DNA of 64,000 nt, taken from a bacterium. GTDB lineage: Bacteria; Planctomycetota; Planctomycetia; Planctomycetales; Planctomycetaceae. Below, one piece after another: positions 9,374-17,982 of the stretch; positions within the stretch are counted from its first letter, which is position 1; every line of letters begins with the position of its first letter. Under the pieces are notes generated by a model. It was not told the DNA's origin, searched no databases, and was given only the letters and a program-made list of their open reading frames with translations. The stretch covers positions 434,001 through 498,000 of the forward strand of contig WGME01000003.1 of NCBI GenBank assembly GCA_016125225.1, in the 5' to 3' direction. Made by a program: the position numbers and the translations under genes.

Positions 9374-10129
9374 ATGACATCTGAACTCGAAATCCCCTCT
9401 GAGTCGGACAACGAGCCTCACTGGACGGGTGAGGAACTCGAAGCGGCCTATCTGCGCGCCCTCGATGCCCTCGAGGCCGTCGAATCGGATGTGGTAGCCA
9501 CGGCGGAAGAACTGGCGCCGGGACGATTTCAGGACGAGCCCAGCGACGTCGTGGTCGAGCCGGAATCGCCAGCGGAAGCTTTATCCGTCGATGCACAGCA
9601 GGGTGCCCAGGTGTCAGCCGAACAGGTGGTTGAAGCCTGCCTGTTTGTTGGTGGCCCGCCCCTCACGGCCGCAAAACTCACAACGGTATTACGCGGCAGT
9701 TACACCGCAGAGGACGTGGTCACGCTCATTGATCGCATCAATCAGCGGTACACCGCTCAACTTCGCCCGTATGAAATCCGCCTGGGTGATGGGGGGTATC
9801 GGCTGGCTCTCCTCGATGAACACGAGCGCATTCGCCACAAGGTTTATGGTTTGGGCCCCAAAGAAGTGCGGTTGTCGCAGGATGCCCTCGAAGTCCTCGC
9901 GTTGGTGGCCTATCATCAGCCCGTGAATGAGGCCCAACTGGACGGACTCGGCCGGCCGCAATGTGGCGCCACCTTGCGATTGCTGCTGCGGCGTGATTTG
10001 ATTGCTGTCGAGCGTTCGGAGGCTCATCCCAAAGACGTGAAGTACGTCACCACCGAACGCTTTTTGTCGTTGTTTGGTCTGGGTTCATTACGCGATCTGC
10101 CCCGGCCTGATGACCTGCTCTTCAAGTAG
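9374..10129 (+). CDS. scpB: segregation and condensation protein ScpB
   Basis: Accessory subunit of the SMC-ScpA-ScpB condensin complex, acting in chromosome segregation on the nucleoid. 251 residues from the ATG at 9374; TTG 9371 is adjacent. About 85 acidic N-terminal residues precede the paired winged-helix core. The core has VVEACLFVGGPPLTAAKL, DGGYRLALLDEH, LSQDALEVLALVAYHQPV and a final TERFLSLFGLGSLRDLP. It is longer than typical ScpB because of the acidic extension. scpA is not beside it. A histidine kinase gene starts 8 bases after the stop codon. Confidence 0.93.
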   Translation: MTSELEIPSESDNEPHWTGEELEAAYLRALDALEAVESDVVATAEELAPGRFQDEPSDVVVEPESPAEALSVDAQQGAQVSAEQVVEACLFVGGPPLTAAKLTTVLRGSYTAEDVVTLIDRINQRYTAQLRPYEIRLGDGGYRLALLDEHERIRHKVYGLGPKEVRLSQDALEVLALVAYHQPVNEAQLDGLGRPQCGATLRLLLRRDLIAVERSEAHPKDVKYVTTERFLSLFGLGSLRDLPRPDDLLFK

Positions 10130-10136
10130 ACATGCT

Positions 10137-11552
10137 ATGACCTGGCCGCTGCGACTGCAGATTCTCCTGCCCGCGGCCTGTCTGCTGGTGATCGCGGTCT
10201 GCATCAATGCCATTGCCGCTGCACTATGGGCCTCGCATCAATCTGAACTACAGATCACACAACGCCTGCAGCAGGTGGGACAGGTGCTGGCTGAGACCAG
10301 CTTTCCCCGTTCGCCACAGGTGCTCGCCCAACTGCGGCAATTGATTGATGCCGAATTCGCGGTCTGGGATGTGCCCCGCCGACAATTGCAGGTGAGCACT
10401 TTCTCAGAAACTGACGAGAACGAACTGGACGCCGTGTTGGAACAGTCCAAACTTCGCCAGATCGCAGGTGAACCGATCACCATCCGGTTGGGTGGTCAAG
10501 ACTATCAGGGCACCCGCATTGAACCCTCCCGCACGCATGGGTTGGAAGAACTCTGGATTCTTGTCCCCAAAGGGGCCGTGACTGCCGAGCGTTGGACCGC
10601 TGCCTGGCCCGCATTAATTGTGGGGGGACTGTCGCTGCTCCTAATGATTCCCATCGTTTCGCACGTCGCACGGCGGATCGGGCAACGCATTTCGACACTG
10701 CAGCGTCAGGTGGCCGCCGTTGCCGATGGTCAATATGAACCATTGGTGGATGTCGCGGATGTTGATGATGAAATCCATCGTCTCGTGGATGGTGTGAACG
10801 AAATGACCAGCCGTCTGCGGGAATTGCAGCAACGCATCGCCCATACCGAACGCACGCGCTTGCTCGGACAGTTCGCAGGCGGCGTGGCTCATCAATTACG
10901 GAACGCCGTGGCAGGGGCTCGGTTGGCGATCCAACTGCATGAGCGCCGCTGTGCCCATGCCCCGCGTGATGAAAGCCTGTCGGTGGCGTTAAAGCAACTC
11001 AATCTGACTGAACAACATTTGAAAGGCCTGTTGGCACTCGGCAGAAAGACGCCCATCAATCGAACGGAATGCGATCCTGCGGAACTCCTGCATCAGGTGG
11101 TGGAACTGATTGCCCCGATGGCCGATCACCACGGGGTCGAGCTGACGAAATCGATTCAGGGAACACCCTTGCCTGTGACAATGGATCGGGAAGCTGTCGT
11201 CTCGGCTCTGCTGAATTTGATGATCAACGGTCTCGAAGCCGCGGGCCGCAGCGGTCAGATGCGTGTCGAACTGGAAATCGGTACCACGCGCCGGCATGTC
11301 CTTTGGCGGATTGCCGATTCCGGAGCCGGTCCACCTCCCGAACTTGTTGACCACATGTTCGAGCCGTTCCAGACTTCGAAACCCCAAGGAGTGGGTTTGG
11401 GATTGGCTCAGGCCCGGCAGGTCGCCAATGATCATGGAGGGACGCTAGACTGGAAACGGGAGGAGTCCTGGACCCTTTTTGAATTGACCTTACCCTGCTT
11501 TGAGCCACACACACAAAGTCACCGCCATGTGTCGAATTCTGGTCGTCGATGA
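10137..11552 (+). CDS. membrane sensor histidine kinase (NtrB-type output)
   Basis: 471 residues from the ATG at 10137. Transmembrane helices lie at about 6-32 and 155-177 and bracket a periplasmic sensor domain of about 120 residues. HAMP-like linker follows, then the phospho-acceptor box GVAHQLRNAVAG (His252) and an HATPase domain with NLMINGLEAAG, DSGAGPPPE and GVGLGLAQARQVANDHGG. Its stop codon overlaps the start of the NtrC-type regulator gene by 26 bases, so the two almost certainly form a cognate pair. The signal is unknown. Confidence 0.92.
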   Translation: MTWPLRLQILLPAACLLVIAVCINAIAAALWASHQSELQITQRLQQVGQVLAETSFPRSPQVLAQLRQLIDAEFAVWDVPRRQLQVSTFSETDENELDAVLEQSKLRQIAGEPITIRLGGQDYQGTRIEPSRTHGLEELWILVPKGAVTAERWTAAWPALIVGGLSLLLMIPIVSHVARRIGQRISTLQRQVAAVADGQYEPLVDVADVDDEIHRLVDGVNEMTSRLRELQQRIAHTERTRLLGQFAGGVAHQLRNAVAGARLAIQLHERRCAHAPRDESLSVALKQLNLTEQHLKGLLALGRKTPINRTECDPAELLHQVVELIAPMADHHGVELTKSIQGTPLPVTMDREAVVSALLNLMINGLEAAGRSGQMRVELEIGTTRRHVLWRIADSGAGPPPELVDHMFEPFQTSKPQGVGLGLAQARQVANDHGGTLDWKREESWTLFELTLPCFEPHTQSHRHVSNSGRR

Positions 11553-12942
11553 TGAACCCTCAATTGGTTGGGGGTTGCGTGAGTATTTTCAGGATCTGCG
11601 TCACGAGGTCCACGTCACAGGGTCGGTGGAATCGGCCCTGGAAGAGACCACCGCGTTCACCCCGGAAGCGATTCTGCTGGATGTTCGCCTGCCCGGTCGC
11701 GATGGCTTATCGGCACTTCCCGATTTTCGTCAGCGGTGGGGCAATGTGCCGGTGATTGTCATGACCGCCTTTGGCGATCTGAACACCGCCGTTTCGGCCG
11801 TCCAACAGGGAGCCTTTGATTATCTGACGAAGCCTTTTGACCTGGAACAGGCAGGAGCGGCACTTGAACGGGCGTTGTTATCGCAACGACTGCTAACCGG
11901 GGCACCTGCGGTTACGGCTCCATCATCGCCGTTGCTGGGCACATCGCCCGCAATGCAGGAAGTCTTTAAAGCCATCGCCCTGGTCGCCCCCACCGATGTT
12001 TCTGTACTCATCACCGGCGAAACAGGGACCGGCAAGGAGCTGGCGGCCCAGGCAATTCACCGGCATTCGTTGCGCTCAGAGCGACCATTCGTACCAATTT
12101 GTCTCGCGGCTCTTAGCCCGAGTGTGGCGGAAAGCGAACTCTTCGGCCATGTGCGTGGTGCCTTCACGGGAGCCACAGATGACCGACCCGGATTGATCGA
12201 ACTGGCTGACGAGGGGACGCTGTTCCTGGATGAAATTGGTGACACCCCACCGGCATTGCAAGTGAAACTGCTGCGTTTTCTGGAAACGGGCCAGTACTTG
12301 CGGGTCGGCTCCGGGCAGCTTCGTTCCGCCAATGTTCGCATTGTCGCCGCGACGCATCAGCGACTCAGCGATCAAATTGCCGCCGGTGCTTTTCGTGAAG
12401 ACCTGCTGTTTCGCCTGCGGGGTTTTGAACTGCGAATGCCTCCGTTGCGCGAACGGCGGGAAGACATCAAACTGCTGGCGCAAGCTTTCTGTGCCCAAGC
12501 TCGTGCCGATCAGAAGGTGCTGGGCTGGAACGCAGAATTTGAACAGGCGCTGCTGTCGCGGCAATGGTCGGGGAATGTTCGTGAACTGCGATCGGCGGTC
12601 GAGCACGCCGTCATTCTGTCACGCAACGGCCCTCTCTTACCAATGCACTTGCCACCGGAGATGGATGAGGGGGCACGGCCTCTGACATCCAGTGATCTCG
12701 ATCTACAGCACGCCCTGCAGTCGTGGTTGGCCAATCAACTCTCTGCCAGCCATGGCCCTGTTCAGAAGACCGACTTGTACCGAGATTTTCTGCTGGCCAC
12801 AGAGCCGGTGCTCTTCTCTGCCTTGCTCGAACATTGCCGTCAAAATCGTGCCGCCGCTGCCCGCATGCTGGGTGTTGATCGCACGACACTACGGACCAAG
12901 CTCCGCATTTATGGCTTGGACGGTGAATCGAACAGGCATTGA
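11527..12942 (+). CDS. NtrC-family sigma-54-dependent response regulator
   Basis: 471 residues from the ATG at 11527, where homology to receiver domains starts (MCRILVVDDEPS). Receiver with phospho-Asp52 in LLDVRLPG. AAA+ domain with Walker A GETGTGKE (164-171) and the sigma-54 contact loop GAFTGA (211-216). C-terminal Fis-type helix-turn-helix (NRAAAARMLGVDRTTLRTKL). All motifs for opening sigma-54 promoters are intact. It is translationally coupled to the upstream kinase. Targets are unknown; sigma-54 promoter candidates in this window are at 3108, 16191 and 22982. Confidence 0.94.
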   Translation: MCRILVVDDEPSIGWGLREYFQDLRHEVHVTGSVESALEETTAFTPEAILLDVRLPGRDGLSALPDFRQRWGNVPVIVMTAFGDLNTAVSAVQQGAFDYLTKPFDLEQAGAALERALLSQRLLTGAPAVTAPSSPLLGTSPAMQEVFKAIALVAPTDVSVLITGETGTGKELAAQAIHRHSLRSERPFVPICLAALSPSVAESELFGHVRGAFTGATDDRPGLIELADEGTLFLDEIGDTPPALQVKLLRFLETGQYLRVGSGQLRSANVRIVAATHQRLSDQIAAGAFREDLLFRLRGFELRMPPLRERREDIKLLAQAFCAQARADQKVLGWNAEFEQALLSRQWSGNVRELRSAVEHAVILSRNGPLLPMHLPPEMDEGARPLTSSDLDLQHALQSWLANQLSASHGPVQKTDLYRDFLLATEPVLFSALLEHCRQNRAAAARMLGVDRTTLRTKLRIYGLDGESNRH

Positions 12943-13183
12943 ATCTCGAGGCGGCGAACGATTCGCCTGCCGACGAATCTCTCCCCAATGCTGAGAATGG
13001 TGTTGAAATCACTCTCATCCGCAAGTATCAAAGCGGCCGTATTACGGTTTTGTAATCCTGATGCACCGTAACTCTCTCGCGCAACCGGGTGGGGACACCA
13101 CGCATTTGCGTCGGAGACGGTGCGCGCCGTCAGGCCAAAGTTTCATTGAGAACGGTGGCCTTATTCTGCGAAAGGAGTTTCCT

Positions 13184-14197
13184 ATGAAACGGAAGGCATT
13201 CCGTTCCTCCGGATTCACATTGATTGAGCTTCTGGTAGTGATTGCGATCATTGCCATCCTGATTGCACTGTTGTTACCAGCAGTGCAACAAGCCCGAGAG
13301 GCCGCGCGGCGCACCCAGTGCAAAAACCATCTGAAGCAGTTAGGCCTGGCAGTACACAACTATGAATCGAACTTTACGGTGCTGCCTCCGAGCGCTTCGA
13401 TCACATTGCCCGCAAGCGGTGCCAATAATGTGTCGTGGGGAGTGCATGGCCGCATTCTCCCATTCCTTGACCAGGCCACAGTGTTCAACCGCGTGGATCT
13501 GAGTATCGCCTGGGACAATCAGCAGGTGATCAGCGGACTCAAAATTCCGGTCTATGCCTGTCCGAGTGATCCCAAGTCGGATACCTCACGCGACCCGGGG
13601 TCTGGCAAACCGATTCTGTACCCAACGACTTATGGCTTCAGCTATGGCACCTGGTTCGTCTTTGACAACGTCACCGGTGTAACGGGAGACGGGGCTTTTG
13701 CTCCCAATTCCCGATTCAAATTCGCCGACTTTATCGACGGCACTTCAAATACGTTACTGGTCGGTGAAGTCAAAGCTTGGACACCGTACCGCCGCAATGG
13801 TGGTCCACCGACCACGACAGTCCCAGCTAATCGGAGTGAAGCAGAAACCGCCATTGCAAGCGGGGGGGAATTCAAGGACACGGGTCATACGGAATGGCCC
13901 GATGGTCGCGTTCATCATACAGGCATCACAACGGTGCTGAATCCGAATTCGTATTCCGCCTGCTCAAACGGTGCAACGACCTACCAGGAGTGCGACTATA
14001 ACTCGTGGCAAGAGGGCCGGGCAGGCAGCCCCGCTCCGCCAAGCTATGCCATCATCACTTCGCGGAGTTTTCACGAAGGCGTGGTGAACTGCACCTTGGT
14101 TGATGGCTCTGTTCGGACCATCTCGGAGAACATCGATTTGCGTATCTGGCGAGGTTTAGGGACTCGCGCTGGTAGTGAATCTCTGGGAGAATTCTAA
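13184..14197 (+). CDS. DUF1559 protein with type IV prepilin-like N-terminus
   Basis: 337 residues from the ATG at 13184, preceded by a strong AAAGGAG. The N-terminus is a prepilin signal: [20 protein letters not shown], followed by [15 protein letters not shown] and [16 protein letters not shown]. The remainder is the DUF1559 (SBP_bac_10) domain, ending in a [15 protein letters not shown] segment. Such proteins are hugely expanded in planctomycetes and rare elsewhere, which is the strongest taxonomic marker in the window. They are probably processed by prepilin peptidase and exported; their function is not established. The 240 bases upstream hold no other gene. Confidence 0.95.
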   Translation: MKRKAFRSSGFTLIELLVVIAIIAILIALLLPAVQQAREAARRTQCKNHLKQLGLAVHNYESNFTVLPPSASITLPASGANNVSWGVHGRILPFLDQATVFNRVDLSIAWDNQQVISGLKIPVYACPSDPKSDTSRDPGSGKPILYPTTYGFSYGTWFVFDNVTGVTGDGAFAPNSRFKFADFIDGTSNTLLVGEVKAWTPYRRNGGPPTTTVPANRSEAETAIASGGEFKDTGHTEWPDGRVHHTGITTVLNPNSYSACSNGATTYQECDYNSWQEGRAGSPAPPSYAIITSRSFHEGVVNCTLVDGSVRTISENIDLRIWRGLGTRAGSESLGEF

Positions 14198-14219
14198 TCC
14201 GCGAGCCCCTGCCACCTTT

Positions 14220-14558
14220 TCACGCCAGACTCTCGGTACGGGCTTCCCAGGCTGGTCGTAATGTGGGTGTGGGTTCTGTAACCGGCTTCTGTGTAGGCTT
14301 TTTCGTTTCCACAGCCGTGAAAGGTGTCTCACCGGCGTGCAGGTGATGGTGACGATTCTTACCGAGGCTGAAGAGTCCCAGAACCAGATAGAACAGGGCA
14401 ATGGCTGCCATACCCGATGCTGCCAGCGATCCTGAATAGACGTTGCCTGCGATGAGTCCAAACACGGCCGCGATCGCAGCACCAGCGGCCACACCAAAAC
14501 AAAGCCGAGCCGTGTCATTCATATGGTTGTTGACAGCCTTGTGCATTCGTTTCAACAT
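14220..14558 (-). CDS. small two-helix membrane protein of unknown function
   Basis: 112 residues from the ATG at 14558, which has TTTGGAG upstream. The N-terminal part is basic (MLKRMHKAVNNHMNDTAR). It is followed by two hydrophobic segments (about residues 18-38 and 45-65) and a His-containing tail (GKNRHHHLHAGETPF) rich in Pro and Thr. No family recognised. It lies downstream of sbtA on the same strand, with a strong terminator hairpin between them, so it probably has its own promoter. Confidence 0.65.
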   Translation of the reverse strand: MLKRMHKAVNNHMNDTARLCFGVAAGAAIAAVFGLIAGNVYSGSLAASGMAAIALFYLVLGLFSLGKNRHHHLHAGETPFTAVETKKPTQKPVTEPTPTLRPAWEARTESLA

Positions 14559-14638
14559 GTGAGCGTCTCCAAAAGTGACAGAGTGCGGGACAAATTCGTC
14601 GTCGGCAGTGACCACCAAAACTTGTGAAGAGTGCCACA

Positions 14639-14679
14639 CAGGCTGCTCATCAGGGAGATAAAACCTGATGAGCAGCCTG
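14639..14679 (-). terminator. hairpin terminator downstream of sbtA
   Basis: A perfect 16-bp stem (14639-14654 with 14664-14679) closes a 9-base loop. It begins about 50 bases after the stop codon of the SbtA-family gene on the minus strand. The following minus-strand bases are not a pure T run, so some read-through into the small membrane gene is possible. Confidence 0.65.
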
Positions 14680-14731
14680 CAAGCGAACACGCAGCGAGGG
14701 TGGGCAATCTCAGGTGTTCTGTGGCAACAGA

Positions 14732-16123
14732 CTACGCCGCCGCGTGATAAACCGGGGCCAACTTCATGATGCTTTCGGCAATCATCATGTAGAGGGGGAT
14801 GCCCAAGGTTACGTTGTAGCTGAAGGTCAACCCGAGCGACGCCGCCAAGGGTAAGGTTGGGCTAGCTTCCGGGATCGCCAGACGTTGCACCGCTGGAACC
14901 GCGATGTAGGAGGCGGCCCCGCACAGCACGGCGAACAGTACGTAAGTTCCAAGATCAAATGGCTGACCAAGGAACAAGCTGTAACAGTGAGCCACACAAA
15001 TCCCCGTGATCGCAAACAGATTCGGGGCCAACAGACCAAAGGCCACGAACTTCCAACCAGCGACACGCAGGTCTTTCAACTTGCTGCAGGCGGAAATGCC
15101 CATTTCCAGCAGGAACAGGCACAGGCAGCCCTGGAACAGCGTATTGAACAAGGCATCGCCGGCAGACGTCACTTTTTCGCCCTGCAACCGGCTGATGAAG
15201 CCGATCGCAATCCCAGCGAACAGCAGGAAAATGCCAGGGTTCAGGAAGACTTCATGCAGCAGTTCGCGATTCAGCCATGACTTCGGCTTATGCTCCAACG
15301 AGGGGTCTTCTGCAGGTGGAACACGTTGTATGGCGATGCGTTCTTCGGCCTTGTGAGCTTCTTCCTCTTCGTAGGTTTCCATGACGGGATCGCTATCGCC
15401 AGGACGGTAGTCGTCTCCACCACCGTGATGATGTCCTTGCTTTCGGGTGGTCCGAGTGGCGACTGCAGTGGCAGTCCCTGAGCCGTATTGGCTATGCACC
15501 GCCTGATGGCCGTTGTGACGGGCTGTTACCGTGACGTCATCAACGGTTTCGTCCAGTTCGCTGTGGGCCAGATGCTGCTGTTTATGATGGGCACGATAAC
15601 CCACTTCTCCGGGCATGTTGCCTTGTGCATCCATGCCATGATTCCGCATCCGCGATACCAGGAACAAAGCCACAAGGCAGCCAGGGATTTCCATCACCGC
15701 GAGCATTACCGGCATGTAGGGAGCGAAAGCCACTTGAGCGGCTGTGAGCACGCCGAGGCAGGTCACAAACGTACCAGCCGAGTCGGAACCGTAGTACCCA
15801 GCAACAGTTGCTGCATCAACTTTGCGCAAAGTCGTGAAGGCCCGCAACAACTGATAGGCCACGATGCCAATAACCAAGTTGGTCAAGAATCCGACAAACA
15901 TGAAACCCAACGCCTGGCCGTACATTTCGGGCTCAAGGCTGGCCAACTCTTCACCACCATGCCAGCCGATCGCGAGGAGCAAATAAATGGTCAGGGCCTG
16001 GTAAGCGGCCTTAGGGAACTCGATCTTTACCCCCAGCAGAGGCACCAGAAACCCAGCGTAAAAGAACAACAACAACGGCTTAAACATGTTGTGCAGGACG
16101 TTGTTCAAAAACTCGTGCAGCAT
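14732..16123 (-). CDS. sbtA: sodium-dependent bicarbonate transporter, SbtA family
   Basis: Inner-membrane protein of the SbtA/DUF897 family, known in cyanobacteria for sodium-coupled bicarbonate uptake. 463 residues from the ATG at 16123, where the family N-terminus begins (MLHEFLNNVLHNMFKPLLL). Two hydrophobic halves (about 10-158 and 288-463) are visible; YYGSDSAGTFVTCLGVL and GAASYIAVPAVQRLAIPEA match conserved segments. Between them is a hydrophilic loop of about 125 residues, unusually rich in His (KQGHHHGGGDD). It is about 90 residues longer than the cyanobacterial protein, mostly because of this loop. No adjacent sbtB-like PII gene. A sigma-54 promoter candidate lies upstream. Confidence 0.88.
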   Translation of the reverse strand: MLHEFLNNVLHNMFKPLLLFFYAGFLVPLLGVKIEFPKAAYQALTIYLLLAIGWHGGEELASLEPEMYGQALGFMFVGFLTNLVIGIVAYQLLRAFTTLRKVDAATVAGYYGSDSAGTFVTCLGVLTAAQVAFAPYMPVMLAVMEIPGCLVALFLVSRMRNHGMDAQGNMPGEVGYRAHHKQQHLAHSELDETVDDVTVTARHNGHQAVHSQYGSGTATAVATRTTRKQGHHHGGGDDYRPGDSDPVMETYEEEEAHKAEERIAIQRVPPAEDPSLEHKPKSWLNRELLHEVFLNPGIFLLFAGIAIGFISRLQGEKVTSAGDALFNTLFQGCLCLFLLEMGISACSKLKDLRVAGWKFVAFGLLAPNLFAITGICVAHCYSLFLGQPFDLGTYVLFAVLCGAASYIAVPAVQRLAIPEASPTLPLAASLGLTFSYNVTLGIPLYMMIAESIMKLAPVYHAAA

Positions 16124-16190
16124 CGGAATCTTTCTCGTCAAATGAGAGAATGGCGACGGCGTCCCAGTCGCGTGACGATTGCCGACATTT

Positions 16191-16205
16191 GCAGTCTGGG
16201 TGCCA
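16191..16205 (-). promoter_or_regulatory. candidate sigma-54 promoter for sbtA
   Basis: The minus strand reads TGGCAC-CCAGA-CTGC, followed by AAA. The -24 element is a perfect match to TGGCAC and the -12 element differs from TTGC in one base; spacing is exact. It lies about 70 bases upstream of the sbtA ATG, in the region shared with a divergent histidine kinase that precedes an NtrC-type activator. Confidence 0.6.
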
Positions 16206-16442
16206 ATCTCATACTGACGTTGTTGTAAGTTGCAGCGTGGTGCGATGTTATTTATCTCCAGCGTGCATAAGATCAGTTCTTGCCGTGACATCGGGACAGC
16301 CGAGGCTGGCAGCTTGGGATGGTTTCGTAAGGTTTCTTAAAGTTGCTGCATGGAAACTATCTGGCCACGTCTTGGGCACAATTGGCTAAAACGTAGACAC
16401 GGCGATTCATCAGGATTTCATGGTCCCTGAAGAAATCTGTCC

Positions 16443-17945
16443 ATGGAACAGAGTCCCATGCGTATCGCAGGAGCGATGATCACCATCAGTGCGCTGCTGT
16501 TCGGCTTGGGCTTCTGGGCCGCATGGAACGTACAGCGTCAGCAGGTGTTGGGCTCTGAGATGATCGCCCGTGAAGTGCACGGCATGATTGCCGCGCAGGA
16601 CCTGTATCTCGACTTGCGTGAGATCCGCAACCATTTGCAGCAGTATCTACGGACGCAAGATCAGGGCCAATTGGTTGCTGTCGACCAACTCAGCAGCCGC
16701 TTCAATGCCCGCATGCATCATATGTCTCAACTGGTTCGTACAGAACGGGAAAGCGAACAACTCGAAATCGTGAATCTGGGAATCCAGCAGTTTCTGCAGG
16801 AGTATGCGGCACTTCGTTCTCAAAGCACCTCCGATCAGAACTCCATGAATCTCGACGTTGGCAATTTGATCGATGATGTGCTTTCGCCACGCATTCTGGA
16901 CCCGGCACGAGCCTTGGTCGAACAGAATCGGCAAGTTGTCGATCGCACGAATCAAACTAACCGTCAGACCACGAACCAAACTCGTCAGGCGTTTCTACTG
17001 CTTGGCGTTTGTGGTGGGGGAGCCGGTTTGGTGTTAGGAGTGGGGATAGCTCGCCGCATCAGCCGGTCGATTGTACAACTCGATGTCACGATTCAAGGCG
17101 TTGCCGGCCATCTGTACGAAGTTCTGGGACCTGTTGAGGTCCAGCGTGTCGGTGGACTGCAGGAACTGGAAGTCGGACTCAATGAGTTGCGGGAACATAT
17201 CGCTACCCTGGTAGAGCGCCTCAGGCAACGGGAACTTGAAGTACTACGTGCCGAGCAACTCGCCGCTTTAGGTCAATTGGCTGCAGGTGTGGCACATGAA
17301 CTCCGCAACCCATTAATGCCGATGAAAATGCTCGTTCAGAAGGCGCTCAGCCGCGATGAGGACGGTCAGTTGAGCGGCCAAGCGTTGCACATCGTGGCAC
17401 AGGAAATCGGCCGATTGGAGGAGAAGATCCAGGAGTTCCTCGACTTTGCACGACCTCCCACGCTCGAAAAAGAACAGGTCGACCTGCGTGATCTGATTCA
17501 GCAGACCTGCGAACTGATAAGTTTGCGTGCCGATCGACAGAGAGTCGAATTCCGCGAGTTACTCCCCTCTGCCCCCTGCTGCTTACAGGTGGATCAAACG
17601 CAAATGCGACAGGTGGTGTTGAACCTGCTGTTGAACGCCCTCGATGCCCAGTCCGATGGCGGAGTCGTTGAAATTGAATTGAGCAAACAACTGAGCCATC
17701 CCGAAGATGAGTCCGCAGGACCACTCGTTCGCAATGTCGTGTTGTCTGTGCGAGATGAAGGCTCGGGCATCAGTGATGAGATCATGCCACGGTTGTTCGA
17801 ACCCTTCGTCAGTTCCAAGGAATCGGGGACCGGATTGGGATTATCGATCTGCCGCCGGATTGTCGAAGCTCATGGCGGACAGATCGTGGTGCGGAATCGG
17901 CCTGTGCAGGGAACCGAGTTTCTGGTCACATTGCCGATGACATAA
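16443..17945 (+). CDS. membrane sensor histidine kinase with four-helix-type periplasmic domain
   Basis: 500 residues. Transmembrane helices at about 8-29 and 183-203 enclose a helical, Gln-rich sensor region of about 150 residues that resembles four-helix-bundle chemosensor domains. HAMP/coiled-coil linker, then GVAHELRNPLMPMKM with phospho-acceptor His285, and the ATPase motifs NLLLNALDAQ, DEGSGISDE and GTGLGLSICRRIVEAHGG. The next gene, 37 bases on, is an NtrC-type regulator, evidently its partner. Divergent from sbtA, which has a sigma-54 promoter candidate in the shared region. Confidence 0.92.
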   Translation: MEQSPMRIAGAMITISALLFGLGFWAAWNVQRQQVLGSEMIAREVHGMIAAQDLYLDLREIRNHLQQYLRTQDQGQLVAVDQLSSRFNARMHHMSQLVRTERESEQLEIVNLGIQQFLQEYAALRSQSTSDQNSMNLDVGNLIDDVLSPRILDPARALVEQNRQVVDRTNQTNRQTTNQTRQAFLLLGVCGGGAGLVLGVGIARRISRSIVQLDVTIQGVAGHLYEVLGPVEVQRVGGLQELEVGLNELREHIATLVERLRQRELEVLRAEQLAALGQLAAGVAHELRNPLMPMKMLVQKALSRDEDGQLSGQALHIVAQEIGRLEEKIQEFLDFARPPTLEKEQVDLRDLIQQTCELISLRADRQRVEFRELLPSAPCCLQVDQTQMRQVVLNLLLNALDAQSDGGVVEIELSKQLSHPEDESAGPLVRNVVLSVRDEGSGISDEIMPRLFEPFVSSKESGTGLGLSICRRIVEAHGGQIVVRNRPVQGTEFLVTLPMT

Positions 17946-17982
17946 CGAGCCACGATTCAGAAATTGGCCACAGGATTGATCG

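Noticed and set aside
13155-13172. Sigma-54-like GTGGCCTTATTCTGCG before the DUF1559 gene
   Set aside because: The GG to GC spacing is one base short and the site is too close to the start codon.
14622-14636. Sigma-54-like TGGCAC on the minus strand before the small membrane gene at 14558
   Set aside because: The -12 position reads ACAA and lacks the essential GC at the right spacing.
15488-16228. Plus-strand frame antisense to sbtA
   Set aside because: Composition and lack of motifs mark it as a shadow; sbtA has conserved membrane segments and a promoter candidate.
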